Positions 15,808 to 23,644 of a stretch of 29,178 nucleotides of DNA are shown one piece after another. The notes beneath the pieces were generated by a model. The model had not been told where the DNA came from. It saw only the letters and a program-made list of their open reading frames with translations, and ran no database searches. The DNA lies in the NCBI GenBank assembly GCA_903879775.1, contig CAIRMY010000075.1, positions 1 through 29,178 on the forward strand, read 5' to 3'. Numbering within the stretch: the stretch's first letter is position 1; each line of letters opens with the position of its first letter. The translations under genes and the position numbers were made by a program. The DNA comes from an uncultured Bacteroidota bacterium. GTDB lineage: Bacteria > Bacteroidota > Bacteroidia > NS11-12g > UBA955.

Positions 15808-17256
15808 ATGAACTTAAAAACACTCAAAACCCAAAATTCCTTAAAATTGGTTTTCATTTTGGTTTTAGGCATTGTTTTAAAATTATGGTTTAGTTCTCAA
15901 AAAGACTTAAGCAATGATGAAGTTTTCTCTATCTATCATGCTCAGTTTAACATACCAGAATTGTTCAAAGAATTATCTACTGGCAATAACCCACCTTTTT
16001 TTGAAGGAATGCTGCATTTTTGGATCAAACTTTTTGGAATCGGCAAATTCTCAGTTAGATTGCCTTCAATCATTTTCTCTGTTTTAAGTACTTTTTTTAT
16101 TTTCCAATTGGCTAAATTAATATCCGGCAATGATAAAAATATTGCATTATTGTCGAGTTTATTATTTACTCTTTCTTCTTTTTATACTGATTTGCAAATT
16201 GAAACTCGGGCTTATTCTTTCATGACACTTTTGGTCATTTTCAACTCATATTCATTCATAAACCTCATTCTAAAAAACAATAAAACAATTTGGTTAATTT
16301 ATTGGGTTGTTGCATCAGCGGTAGGCTATTACACCCATTTCTTTACATTTTGGATATCAATTGTTCAGTTCATTTTTTTGATTTTGCATTTTCGCAGAAC
16401 CAACCTGAAAATCTTTATGGTTGGTGCAATTTTTTCCGCAGTTTTATTTTCTCCGTATATATCAATTCTCTTGCAAAGATTTTCGGATACGGAACAAAGT
16501 GGAACTTGGGTTGAGCCGGCATCGGCAAATTCATTTTACTTTATCATTTGGCAATTTTGCAACTCTCCCATTGCAGCAGTACTTTTTCTAATTGCCTTTA
16601 TTGGATTCACAATTGTGTCCGTTAGAAAAAAGAATTTTTTACATCAATATATCTTCCTATGGTTTTGGATACCATTTGCAGCGATGTATTTGATTTCACT
16701 ACCGCACAAATTGTCGATCCCAATGTTCACTGCAAGATATGTAAGTTTCGTTTTTCCTGCATTTTTTATTGGCGTATCGGTTATTTTATGTGGATTGAAA
16801 GACATCTTTAATAAAAGAATATTTGCTTACATACCAATACTTTATATTTTGGTGATGTTGGTTTCATTAAAACCAAAACCAACTCAAAATATATTTTTCG
16901 AGGCAAGCAAAACTTCCATTAAAAAATACAAGCCACAATCTATTATCATTCAACCTTATTACGGTGCATTCAGTTATTTATACTACAATGAACCGGAAAA
17001 ATTTCAAAAGTTTGCATCCGAAAATATTTACAATCACATGGAAAACCAATTAATCAAAAGCAATATTTACAGTTCGAGATTAAGAAGCTTTGTAAATTTG
17101 AATGCAACTAAATCTATCCTTTTTATTCAGGGAGAATTATCACGAAAAGAAGAAATTACGGTTGTAGAAGATTTTTTAAAGAGCAAGGAATTTATTAAAT
17201 CAACTCAAAAAATATTTGAAGATAAAAATAGCAAAATTGATAAATATAATCAATAA
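15808..17256 (+). CDS. GT39-like (PMT/ArnT superfamily) membrane glycosyltransferase
   Basis: A polytopic 482-residue GT-C fold protein with about ten to eleven hydrophobic segments. After the first helix comes the conserved acidic loop KDLSNDEVFSIYHA with Asp37-Glu38, the metal/catalytic site of lipid-linked sugar transferases. NNPPFFEGMLHFWIKLFG and SVRLPSIIFSVLS continue the family pattern. Such enzymes take sugar from a polyprenyl phosphate donor and act on the outer face of the inner membrane. The acceptor is unknown; lipid A, protein or glycan are possible. It is a single-gene unit closed by the terminator at 17257-17282. Confidence 0.85.
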   Translation: MNLKTLKTQNSLKLVFILVLGIVLKLWFSSQKDLSNDEVFSIYHAQFNIPELFKELSTGNNPPFFEGMLHFWIKLFGIGKFSVRLPSIIFSVLSTFFIFQLAKLISGNDKNIALLSSLLFTLSSFYTDLQIETRAYSFMTLLVIFNSYSFINLILKNNKTIWLIYWVVASAVGYYTHFFTFWISIVQFIFLILHFRRTNLKIFMVGAIFSAVLFSPYISILLQRFSDTEQSGTWVEPASANSFYFIIWQFCNSPIAAVLFLIAFIGFTIVSVRKKNFLHQYIFLWFWIPFAAMYLISLPHKLSIPMFTARYVSFVFPAFFIGVSVILCGLKDIFNKRIFAYIPILYILVMLVSLKPKPTQNIFFEASKTSIKKYKPQSIIIQPYYGAFSYLYYNEPEKFQKFASENIYNHMENQLIKSNIYSSRLRSFVNLNATKSILFIQGELSRKEEITVVEDFLKSKEFIKSTQKIFEDKNSKIDKYNQ

Positions 17257-17282
17257 AAAAAGGCGGTTAAAACCGCCTTTTT
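17257..17282. terminator. Bidirectional terminator between glycosyltransferase and PUR gene
   Basis: GGCGG (17262-17266) pairs with CCGCC (17273-17277), extended by five A and five T on the sides. The hairpin lies right after the stop of the plus-strand glycosyltransferase gene and 19 bp from the stop of the convergent PUR gene, so it can end both transcripts. Confidence 0.88.
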
Positions 17283-17300
17283 CCTCACATTTAGAAAAAC

Positions 17301-17618
17301 TTAATCTTCCGTTTGGCTGTCATCTCTTTGATACTCATCGAAGTTATACTCCGGCAGTAGGTTAGATTTAACATGTCCAATGGTTTCATTTAAAGCATCA
17401 GCAAATTTGTTAAAATCTTCTTTGTAAAGGTGGATTTTAGTTTTCACGAATGAACCATCATCATAGCGACTGCGTTTACTTTCAGTAATTGTGATATAAT
17501 AATCACTATTTCTGGTAGCTTTCACGTCAAAAAAATAGGTTCTTTTGCCGGCCCTAATGCGTTTAGAAAAAATCTCTTCCTGTGATTGGTCTCTGTAGTT
17601 GTCTTCCTGCATAGGCAT
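17301..17618 (-). CDS. PUR-family (DUF3276) nucleic acid-binding protein
   Basis: A 105-residue single-domain protein of the bacterial PUR family (DUF3276). GKRTYFFDVKATRNSDYYIT and ITESKR form the first beta-beta strands, FVKTKIHLYKEDFNKFADAL the following strand and helix. Family members bind single-stranded or double-stranded nucleic acid as dimers; Borrelia Bpur is the studied example. The N-terminal and C-terminal ends are acidic and probably disordered. ATG at 17618 is used; ATG at 17612 is equally possible. It stands alone, convergent with the glycosyltransferase gene. A CGTATTTG at 17650-17657 (minus strand) is a weak -7 candidate. The target is unknown. Confidence 0.85.
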   Translation of the reverse strand: MPMQEDNYRDQSQEEIFSKRIRAGKRTYFFDVKATRNSDYYITITESKRSRYDDGSFVKTKIHLYKEDFNKFADALNETIGHVKSNLLPEYNFDEYQRDDSQTED

Positions 17619-17801
17619 TTTTAAATTAGGTTAAAAAAAATTATCAGAGCAAATACGCGAAAATTTTTGAGGTAAACAAGCACAACGATCGGTTTTTAAA
17701 AAATTAATTTTACACTAAAGAAAATTGATGTGTTGTTAACTTGACACTTTCGAAATATCCAGAAATTTAAAGTTTTTGAACAATCCCATTAAACAAAAGG
17801 A

Positions 17802-19559
17802 TTAAGATGTTTGATTTTCAAACAACCACTGATAATATCCGTTTTGATTTAATAGTGATTCATGTGTACCCGACTCAACAATTTCACCTTTTTCAAAAAC
17901 CAAAATATTTTTAGTATTCTGCAATGGAGCCACCCTATGACTTACCATCATGACTGTTTTATTGACAAAAACTTGTTTCAAATTTTCAACGATTTGATGT
18001 TCAGTTTCGGCATCAACGGCGCTCAAACAATCGTCGAGCAGCAAAATTTCTGACGACTTCATCAATGCTCTGGCCAACGAAACTCTTTGTTTTTGTCCAC
18101 CCGAAAGCGAAACACCACGTTCACCGAGAATGGTATTTGTGCCATGTTCAAAAAGTGCAATATCTTTATCTAAACAGGTAATTCTGGTCACTTCATTCAA
18201 TTGTTCTTGGGTGTATTTTTCAACACCAAAAGCAATGTTGGCTTCAATTGTATCGCTAAACAGAAAAACATCTTGAGGCACATATGCAATTAGCTTTCGA
18301 TAGCTATTGAGGTTTATCTTTTTGAGGGACAATTGATCGATGAACACATCACCCTGTTGTAGGGTAATTTGTTTGGCGAGGATTTGCAATAAGGTACTTT
18401 TACCACAACCGGTTTTCCCTGTAATTCCAATAAAATCACCCTGTTGAATTGTAAACGAAACGTTTAAAAGCGCAGGAAAATTTTTATCTGCATATTGATG
18501 GGTTATGTCATTTACAGAGATTTGATTTTTAAAATCAATCTCTATTTCTTGTTCATTTATTTCAGCTTCTGGGGTATTCAGAAAATCATTTATTCTCTTT
18601 TGGCTGGCAGATGCTTTTTGCACCAGAGCTGTTGTCCAACCTAAGCTAGCAACTGGCCAAACAAGCATATTGAGATAAATCACAAATTCTGCTAAATTCC
18701 CTGGGGTAAATTGACCATTTTCGACCTCGCGTCCCCCAACATAAAGAATAATGATGGTGGATAAACCAACCAAAAGCATCATCATAGGAAAGAAAAGGGA
18801 ATTTACAAACGCTAGTTTAAGATTGCGTTTTTGAAATTCGAGGCCTTCTCCATTAAAATCTTTAGAGAAATAGCTTTCGGCACCATAAGATTTTAAAATA
18901 CGAATTCCAGCAAATGTTTCTTGAGCACGGGTGGTAATTGTAGAAAGCTGTTCTTGAATTTTCTTATTTCCTTGATTGATTTTTGTACTTACATAATAAA
19001 TTGAAAATGAGAGTATTGGCAAAGGAACGATGACCCAAAACGTTAAGTTTTTATTCACCATGAGCATTTGAGTAATGATCATAATAAAAGAAAAAAGGAC
19101 GTTTGCAAAGTACATAATTGAAGGTCCTATATACATTCTTACATTCGAAATATCTTCAGTAATTCGAGACATAAGATCACCGGTATAATTTTTTCTAAAG
19201 AAGTCTTCACCTAGCCTTTCATATTTTTGGAAGAGTTCATTTTTTTGATCGTATTCAATTCTACGAGAAGCCACAATGAGGGTTTGTCGCATGATAAACA
19301 TAAAAAATCCTTTGAGCAGGGATGCAATAAATATAGCGACACCGAATCCTATTGCATTGAATAGTATTACATTAAAGAGGAGATTTGATTGGTTATTTCC
19401 AAAGAGTTGAGTGGTAAAATAGGCATCATCAAGACCTTGACGCACAAAAACTGGTACATAAATGGCAAAGAAATTTGAAAGAACAACACATGCAACTCCA
19501 GAAAGCACGAGATACTTGTATTTAATTAAATATTTATTGAGGGATAAAAGTTCTTTCAC
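17802..19559 (-). CDS. ABC half-exporter (fused membrane and ATPase domains)
   Basis: A 585-residue type IV exporter half. Six membrane helices fill residues 15-320, and the nucleotide-binding domain runs from about 345. Walker A is GKTGCGKST (381-389), signature LSGGQ (485-489), Walker B ILLLDD (505-510), H-loop MVSHR. The residue after the Walker B aspartate, normally catalytic Glu, is Asp (LLLDDCLSAVDAE). This is typical of the degenerate half of heterodimeric exporters such as TM287 or MdlA, so I infer a partner encoded outside the window. The substrate is unknown (lipid, drug or peptide). The start is ATG at 19559. A TAACTTTG box precedes it. Confidence 0.9.
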   Translation of the reverse strand: MKELLSLNKYLIKYKYLVLSGVACVVLSNFFAIYVPVFVRQGLDDAYFTTQLFGNNQSNLLFNVILFNAIGFGVAIFIASLLKGFFMFIMRQTLIVASRRIEYDQKNELFQKYERLGEDFFRKNYTGDLMSRITEDISNVRMYIGPSIMYFANVLFSFIMIITQMLMVNKNLTFWVIVPLPILSFSIYYVSTKINQGNKKIQEQLSTITTRAQETFAGIRILKSYGAESYFSKDFNGEGLEFQKRNLKLAFVNSLFFPMMMLLVGLSTIIILYVGGREVENGQFTPGNLAEFVIYLNMLVWPVASLGWTTALVQKASASQKRINDFLNTPEAEINEQEIEIDFKNQISVNDITHQYADKNFPALLNVSFTIQQGDFIGITGKTGCGKSTLLQILAKQITLQQGDVFIDQLSLKKINLNSYRKLIAYVPQDVFLFSDTIEANIAFGVEKYTQEQLNEVTRITCLDKDIALFEHGTNTILGERGVSLSGGQKQRVSLARALMKSSEILLLDDCLSAVDAETEHQIVENLKQVFVNKTVMMVSHRVAPLQNTKNILVFEKGEIVESGTHESLLNQNGYYQWLFENQTS

Positions 19560-19573
19560 TGTAAATGATTCTA

Positions 19574-19581
19574 CAAAGTTA
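19574..19581 (-). promoter_or_regulatory. Candidate -7 element for the ABC half-exporter
   Basis: The minus strand reads TAACTTTG, an exact TAnnTTTG match, 14 nt before ATG 19559. The nearest -33-like sequence is TTTC at 19609-19606, with a 24-nt spacer that is a little long. Confidence 0.45.
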
Positions 19582-19665
19582 GATGATTTATAGGGGGTAA
19601 ATGAAGAAATGTAGGATAAATTAAAAACAAAAAAAGTACTTACTTGTTTCTTCGTTGGGGTAGAT

Positions 19666-19721
19666 TTAAGTTTTCATAACTTAACATAGCCGAGGCGAAA
19701 GTTTCGGCTTTGTTTTTTTTT
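19666..19721 (+). ncRNA. Orphan double hairpin with T-tract: candidate small RNA 3' end or lone terminator
   Basis: Two hairpins stand side by side. The first is TTAAGTT / AACTTAA around TTCAT (19666-19684). The second is AGCCGAGGC / GTTTCGGCT around a GAAA tetraloop (19688-19709, with two G-U pairs). A run of nine T follows at 19713-19721, giving a strong plus-strand terminator. No plus-strand gene lies upstream: the nearest gene starts at 19559 on the minus strand and runs away. A short RNA made from the 19582-19665 interval would explain it, but no clear TAnnTTTG promoter is seen there. The terminator call is firm; the RNA gene is inference. Confidence 0.5.
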
Positions 19722-19776
19722 GAGAGATAGTCGGACTTAAAAAACTTCAATTATTTTTCACAAACATTTCCACAAT

Positions 19777-19801
19777 CTGCAAATAATCATTATATTTGCA
19801 G
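19777..19801 (+). promoter_or_regulatory. rpsO promoter with overlapping 9-bp inverted repeat
   Basis: TATATTTG (19791-19798) fits TAnnTTTG and lies 20 nt before ATG 19819; transcription near 19804 would leave a leader of about 15 nt. CTGCAAATA (19777-19785) and TATTTGCAG (19793-19801) form a perfect 9-bp inverted repeat with a 7-nt centre covering the box. TTTC near 19767-19770 is a possible -33 element. Confidence 0.6.
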
Positions 19802-19818
19802 CCCAATTTGTTAGAATT

Positions 19819-20088
19819 ATGCATTTAACAACAGAAAGAAAAAAAGAAATATTTACTCAGTTTGGTGGAAATTCGACCAACACAGGTAGTACAGAAGCGC
19901 AAATTGCAATGTTTACGGAAAGAATCAATTTCATCAGTGGTCATTTAAAGACTGCGAAGAAAGATAAGAGCGCTGAATTGTCATTGATTAAACTCGTAGG
20001 AAAACGTCGTAGTTTGTTAAACTATTTGGCGAAGAAAGATATTTTTAAATATCGTGCACTTATTAAAGAATTAGGTTTACGTAAGTAA
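19819..20088 (+). CDS. rpsO: 30S ribosomal protein S15
   Basis: Primary-binding small-subunit protein that holds the 16S rRNA central domain and contacts 23S rRNA in a bridge. The 89-residue length is standard, and the sequence is typical: GSTEAQIAMFTERINFISGHLK, the rRNA-binding KKDKSAELSLIKLVGKRRSLLNYL, and YRALIKELGLRK. The start is ATG at 19819. It is followed by pnp, the classic rpsO-pnp order, with a hairpin terminator in between. Confidence 0.98.
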   Translation: MHLTTERKKEIFTQFGGNSTNTGSTEAQIAMFTERINFISGHLKTAKKDKSAELSLIKLVGKRRSLLNYLAKKDIFKYRALIKELGLRK

Positions 20089-20110
20089 TCCTAAATTCTT
20101 ATTATGATAG

Positions 20111-20146
20111 AAAAGCCCCGTTCGCAGAAGCGAATCGGGGCTTTTT
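20111..20146 (+). terminator. Intergenic terminator/attenuator between rpsO and pnp
   Basis: AAAAGCCCCG-TTCGC pairs with GCGAA-T-CGGGGCTTTT around an AGAA loop, with one bulged T, followed by five T. It lies 22 bp after rpsO and 19 bp before pnp. No promoter follows it, so pnp probably depends on read-through; the stem may also be an RNase processing site, as between rpsO and pnp in E. coli. Confidence 0.88.
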
Positions 20147-20165
20147 ATTTAAAATTTTAAATTAG

Positions 20166-22367
20166 ATGAACATACAAAAAAGAACTTTTGATACCGGAGA
20201 TGGCCGTATCATTGAAATTGAAACAGGCAAATTAGCCCGCCAAGCACACGGTAGTTGTGTTGTTAAAGTTGGCAAAACCATGTTACTTGCAACCGTTGTA
20301 AGTAGTTATGATGCAAAAGAAGGTATAGATTTCATGCCTTTAAGCGTTGATTATCAAGAAAAATTTGCTGCTGTAGGAAGAATCCCAGGTAGTTTTTTGC
20401 GTCGTGAAGCGCGTTTATCGGACTATGAAATTCTAATTTCACGTTTGGTAGATCGTTGCTTGCGTCCTTTATTCCCAGAAACATATCATGCCGATACCCA
20501 AGTGATGCTTCAGTTAATTTCTTCAGACGAAGATATTATTCCTGATACATATGTAGGCTTGGCCGCTTCAATGGCACTCATGCTATCTGACATTCCTTTC
20601 TTAGGCCCTATTTCAGAAGTGCGTGTAGGAAGAATTGATGGCAAATGGGTCATTAACCCTACAAAAAGCGAATTGGCGAAATCTGATTTAGACTTATTGG
20701 TTGGTGGAACCGCCGACGACCTTAATATGGTTGAAGGTGAAATGAAAGAATTATCTGAAGACGAGTTTTTAGAAGCTTTGAAGTTTGGACATGATGCCAT
20801 TAAAAAGCAATGTGCAGAACAAATGGCTTTCTTGGAACAAATGGGAGGTCGTAAACCAGTTAGAGAATTCAATCACGAAGACAATGACGAAGCTTTAAGA
20901 GAAAAGGTTATTGCTGAAACATCTGCAGGTATTCGCGAAGTGGCTGAAAGTGGCAAACCAAAAAATGAAAGAAGTGAATTGTTTAAAGCAATCATTTCTG
21001 AATATGTAAAACAATTTGCAGGGCATGAAGAAGAATCAAGAATGGTTCGTTTGGCTAAAAAATACTTCCACGAAGCAGAATACAACCAAATGAGAGCTAT
21101 GATTCTTGAATCTGGACGTCGTTTAGATGGTCGTTCAACAGTTCAAGTTCGTCCTATTTATACAGAAGTAGACTATTTGCCGGCTGCACACGGTTCTGCA
21201 GTATTTACAAGAGGTGAAACACAATCATTAACTTCAATCACTTTAGGTGGTAAATTAGATGAACAACTTTTAGATGCTCCTTATTTCCATGGCAATAGCC
21301 GTTTAATGTTACATTATAACTTCCCTGGTTTTTCAACTGGAGAAGTAAGACCAAATAGAGGTCCTGGACGTCGTGAAATTGGCCATGGTAACTTAGCGTT
21401 GCGTGGTTTGAAAGCGATGATTCCTTCAGATGTTCCATACGTAATTCGTATTGTGAGCGATATTTTAGAATCGAATGGTTCTTCGAGTATGGCAACAGTT
21501 TGTGCGGGTTCTATGGCTTTGATGGATGCTGGTATTAAATTAAATAAACCAGTGAGTGGTATTGCAATGGGATTAATTACCGACGAGACTGGAAAATACC
21601 AAGTATTGACAGATATTTTAGGTGATGAAGATCATTTGGGTGATATGGATTTTAAAGTTATTGGTACTAAAGATGGTATCACTGCTTGCCAAATGGATAT
21701 CAAAATCAATGGTTTGAAGTGGGACATGGTTTCACAAGCCTTGAAACAAGCGAAAGACGGCCGTATTCACATTCTAGGAGAAATGGAGAAAACGATTCAA
21801 GCAGCAGCTACAGAATTGAAACCACATACTCCAAGAGTTGAAATTGTGATTATCGATAAAGAATTCATTGGTGCAGTTATCGGACCTGGTGGTAAAATCA
21901 TCCAAGAATTACAAGCAAGAACTGGAACCACAATTTCTATCGAAGAAAGAGATGGTAAAGGTTTTGTTGAAATTTTAAGCAGCAATGGTGAAGGAATGAA
22001 CATGGCATTAGAAGCTGTAAAAGGCATCGTTGCAATTCCTGAAATCGGAGGCACTTATACTGGTAAAGTAAAAACAATCACTGATTTCGGTGCATTTGTT
22101 GAATTTATGCCAAACAAAGATGGTTTGTTGCACATTAGTGAAATTGCATGGGAGAAAATTCCTACAATGGAAGGCATTTTCACTGAAGGACAAATTATTG
22201 ATGTAAAATTGGTTGAAGTAGACAGAAAAACTGGAAAATACAGATTGAGCAGAAAAGCTTTATTGGAAAAGCCAGAAGGATATGTTGAAAGAGAACCAAG
22301 GGAGCGTCCTGAAAGAAATGACAGAGACCGCGGTGGCGACAGAGGTCGCAACGACAGAAGAAAATAA
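20166..22367 (+). CDS. pnp: Polynucleotide phosphorylase
   Basis: Phosphorolytic 3'-5' exoribonuclease of RNA turnover, working as a trimer. The 733-residue protein shows the full order: first RNase PH domain (about 10-215), helical linker, second RNase PH domain (about 315-535, with FPGFSTGEVRPNRGPGRREIGHG), KH domain with IGPGGK (573-577), and S1 domain from about residue 629 (GKVKTITDFGAFVEF). The last 25 residues are rich in Arg, Asp and Gly (RGGDRGRNDRR), an RG-type tail often added in Bacteroidota RNA-binding proteins. The start is ATG at 20166. It is transcribed through the rpsO hairpin and closed by the terminator at 22373-22404. Confidence 0.98.
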   Translation: MNIQKRTFDTGDGRIIEIETGKLARQAHGSCVVKVGKTMLLATVVSSYDAKEGIDFMPLSVDYQEKFAAVGRIPGSFLRREARLSDYEILISRLVDRCLRPLFPETYHADTQVMLQLISSDEDIIPDTYVGLAASMALMLSDIPFLGPISEVRVGRIDGKWVINPTKSELAKSDLDLLVGGTADDLNMVEGEMKELSEDEFLEALKFGHDAIKKQCAEQMAFLEQMGGRKPVREFNHEDNDEALREKVIAETSAGIREVAESGKPKNERSELFKAIISEYVKQFAGHEEESRMVRLAKKYFHEAEYNQMRAMILESGRRLDGRSTVQVRPIYTEVDYLPAAHGSAVFTRGETQSLTSITLGGKLDEQLLDAPYFHGNSRLMLHYNFPGFSTGEVRPNRGPGRREIGHGNLALRGLKAMIPSDVPYVIRIVSDILESNGSSSMATVCAGSMALMDAGIKLNKPVSGIAMGLITDETGKYQVLTDILGDEDHLGDMDFKVIGTKDGITACQMDIKINGLKWDMVSQALKQAKDGRIHILGEMEKTIQAAATELKPHTPRVEIVIIDKEFIGAVIGPGGKIIQELQARTGTTISIEERDGKGFVEILSSNGEGMNMALEAVKGIVAIPEIGGTYTGKVKTITDFGAFVEFMPNKDGLLHISEIAWEKIPTMEGIFTEGQIIDVKLVEVDRKTGKYRLSRKALLEKPEGYVEREPRERPERNDRDRGGDRGRNDRRK

Positions 22368-22372
22368 TCATT

Positions 22373-22404
22373 TTGGGCCCTAATTACTTAGGGCCCAATT
22401 TTTT
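22373..22404 (+). terminator. Rho-independent terminator after pnp
   Basis: TTGGGCCCTAA (22373-22383) and TTAGGGCCCAA (22388-22398) form a perfect 11-bp stem with a TTAC loop, followed by six T. It lies 5 bp after the pnp stop and 22 bp from the stop of the convergent GT87-like gene. Confidence 0.93.
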
Positions 22405-22425
22405 AGAATAAGTTCTAAATACGAA

Positions 22426-23595
22426 TTAAAGCGCTTTAAGGTCTTTTTTCCTAAAAACCATGTACAACATGGCAGACCAAAATAAAATACAAGGAAACAC
22501 CTTTAATTGGGCTGTATCAACAATCCAAATGCGTAATTCCCTAGGGTAAATATCGGAGGGACCCAATTCAGTGGTTAAAAACATAAAAATGAGTAAAATC
22601 CACAAGAAATTGGGAATTTTATCAAACGTTGAAAGCGCAACGAGAATTGCACCAACAGCAATGATAAAGGTTGCCGACTCAGCCATGTGGTTAAAAATGA
22701 CCATCCAAATTAAGATCGACATGGCATAAATTATCTTTGATTGATTATTCCAAGATTTTACCAATATCAGAGGCAATAATTGTAGCATAAGTCCTACAGC
22801 AATGATTGTATTTTTTGAAGGATAAAATTGAAACCAAGAATTAAGCCAACCCATCATTGAATATTTCACAAATTGCTGGCTATCATTCTTCAATAAATTC
22901 AAAAAGGAAGCATATTGCTCAAATAAAGATTGGGTGCCAATCCAAACACTCGGCAAAAGGAAAAGCAATAGAAAAACAGGAATTGAAAACAAGATCGATT
23001 TCTTCAATTGCTTTGGGAAAAGCAAAAATAGGACAAAGAAAAGTCCCCCAAAAAGCTTAATAAAAACAGTCAATAAAATATAGAACGAAGCCCAATAAGT
23101 TTTCTCCTTTTGGATAGCAGAGAAAGCAAGCAATAATAACCCAAGAATGATTCCATTGCTTTGACTGTTTAATACAGAAGTTAACACCTCAGGAATAAAA
23201 ACAATTGCAAATAAGGCTTTGTATTTCGACAAGCCAAAAATCCTATTGAATCCAATTAATGGAAGAAAAGCATTCAATGTATTCCACAAAAGAAGTCCTA
23301 AATAATTAGGCAAGTAGGCAAAAAATGCAAAAATCAGAGAAAATGTGGGGGTATATTTAAACAGATCATAATGTTCATTGGGATATGATTTGTATAAATC
23401 AGAATTCTGGAATAGGTGAAAAACCGAATTTTTAAAAATGATATAGTTATTATACTGGGTTACATCGCACGATATACCAGAAACCTGCGAGAATGGCAAA
23501 AAATAATTGCGATTTGTTGCAAAAAGAACTACCAATAAATAACACAATGGCAACAGCCAAAATTGAGATTTATTCAAATTAAATTGCTTTACCAT
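22426..23595 (-). CDS. GT87-like (DUF2029) membrane glycosyltransferase
   Basis: A 389-residue polytopic inner-membrane protein with about ten helices. The layout matches GT87/DUF2029 polyprenyl-phosphate mannosyltransferase-like proteins: an acidic residue in the first outer loop (SCDVTQYNNY, Asp44), the KYTPTFSLIFAFFAYLP block (the family YPP-like motif), NSQSNGIILGLLLLAF, the IKLFGGLFFVLFLLFP segment, and NHMAESATFI near the end. The donor and acceptor are not known. The start is ATG at 23595. The leader contains the terminator hairpin of the upstream gene. Family assignment is by pattern; a more general GT-C enzyme is the alternative. Confidence 0.75.
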   Translation of the reverse strand: MVKQFNLNKSQFWLLPLCYLLVVLFATNRNYFLPFSQVSGISCDVTQYNNYIIFKNSVFHLFQNSDLYKSYPNEHYDLFKYTPTFSLIFAFFAYLPNYLGLLLWNTLNAFLPLIGFNRIFGLSKYKALFAIVFIPEVLTSVLNSQSNGIILGLLLLAFSAIQKEKTYWASFYILLTVFIKLFGGLFFVLFLLFPKQLKKSILFSIPVFLLLFLLPSVWIGTQSLFEQYASFLNLLKNDSQQFVKYSMMGWLNSWFQFYPSKNTIIAVGLMLQLLPLILVKSWNNQSKIIYAMSILIWMVIFNHMAESATFIIAVGAILVALSTFDKIPNFLWILLIFMFLTTELGPSDIYPRELRIWIVDTAQLKVFPCILFWSAMLYMVFRKKDLKAL

Positions 23596-23600
23596 GATTA

Positions 23601-23625
23601 AAAAAGGGGGCTTTAAGCCCCCTTT
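23601..23625 (-). terminator. Terminator of the PorE-like gene cassette
   Basis: GGGGGC (23606-23611) and GCCCCC (23617-23622) form a GC-rich stem. On the minus strand a run of seven T follows. It lies 20 bp after the stop of the 23645-26764 gene and just before ATG 23595 of the GT87-like gene. Confidence 0.88.
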
Positions 23626-23626
23626 A

Positions 23627-23634
23627 CAAATATA
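23627..23634 (-). promoter_or_regulatory. Candidate -7 element for the GT87-like gene
   Basis: The minus strand reads TATATTTG, an exact TAnnTTTG match. It lies upstream of the 23601-23625 hairpin, so a transcript from it would carry that hairpin in its leader. No -33 TTTG is found at the right distance. Confidence 0.35.
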
Positions 23635-23644
23635 TTAAATTTGA

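Noticed and set aside
20510..22351. Several minus-strand frames within pnp
   Set aside because: pnp is complete with all domains. The opposite-strand frames have low-complexity Ser/Leu-rich products and no family resemblance.
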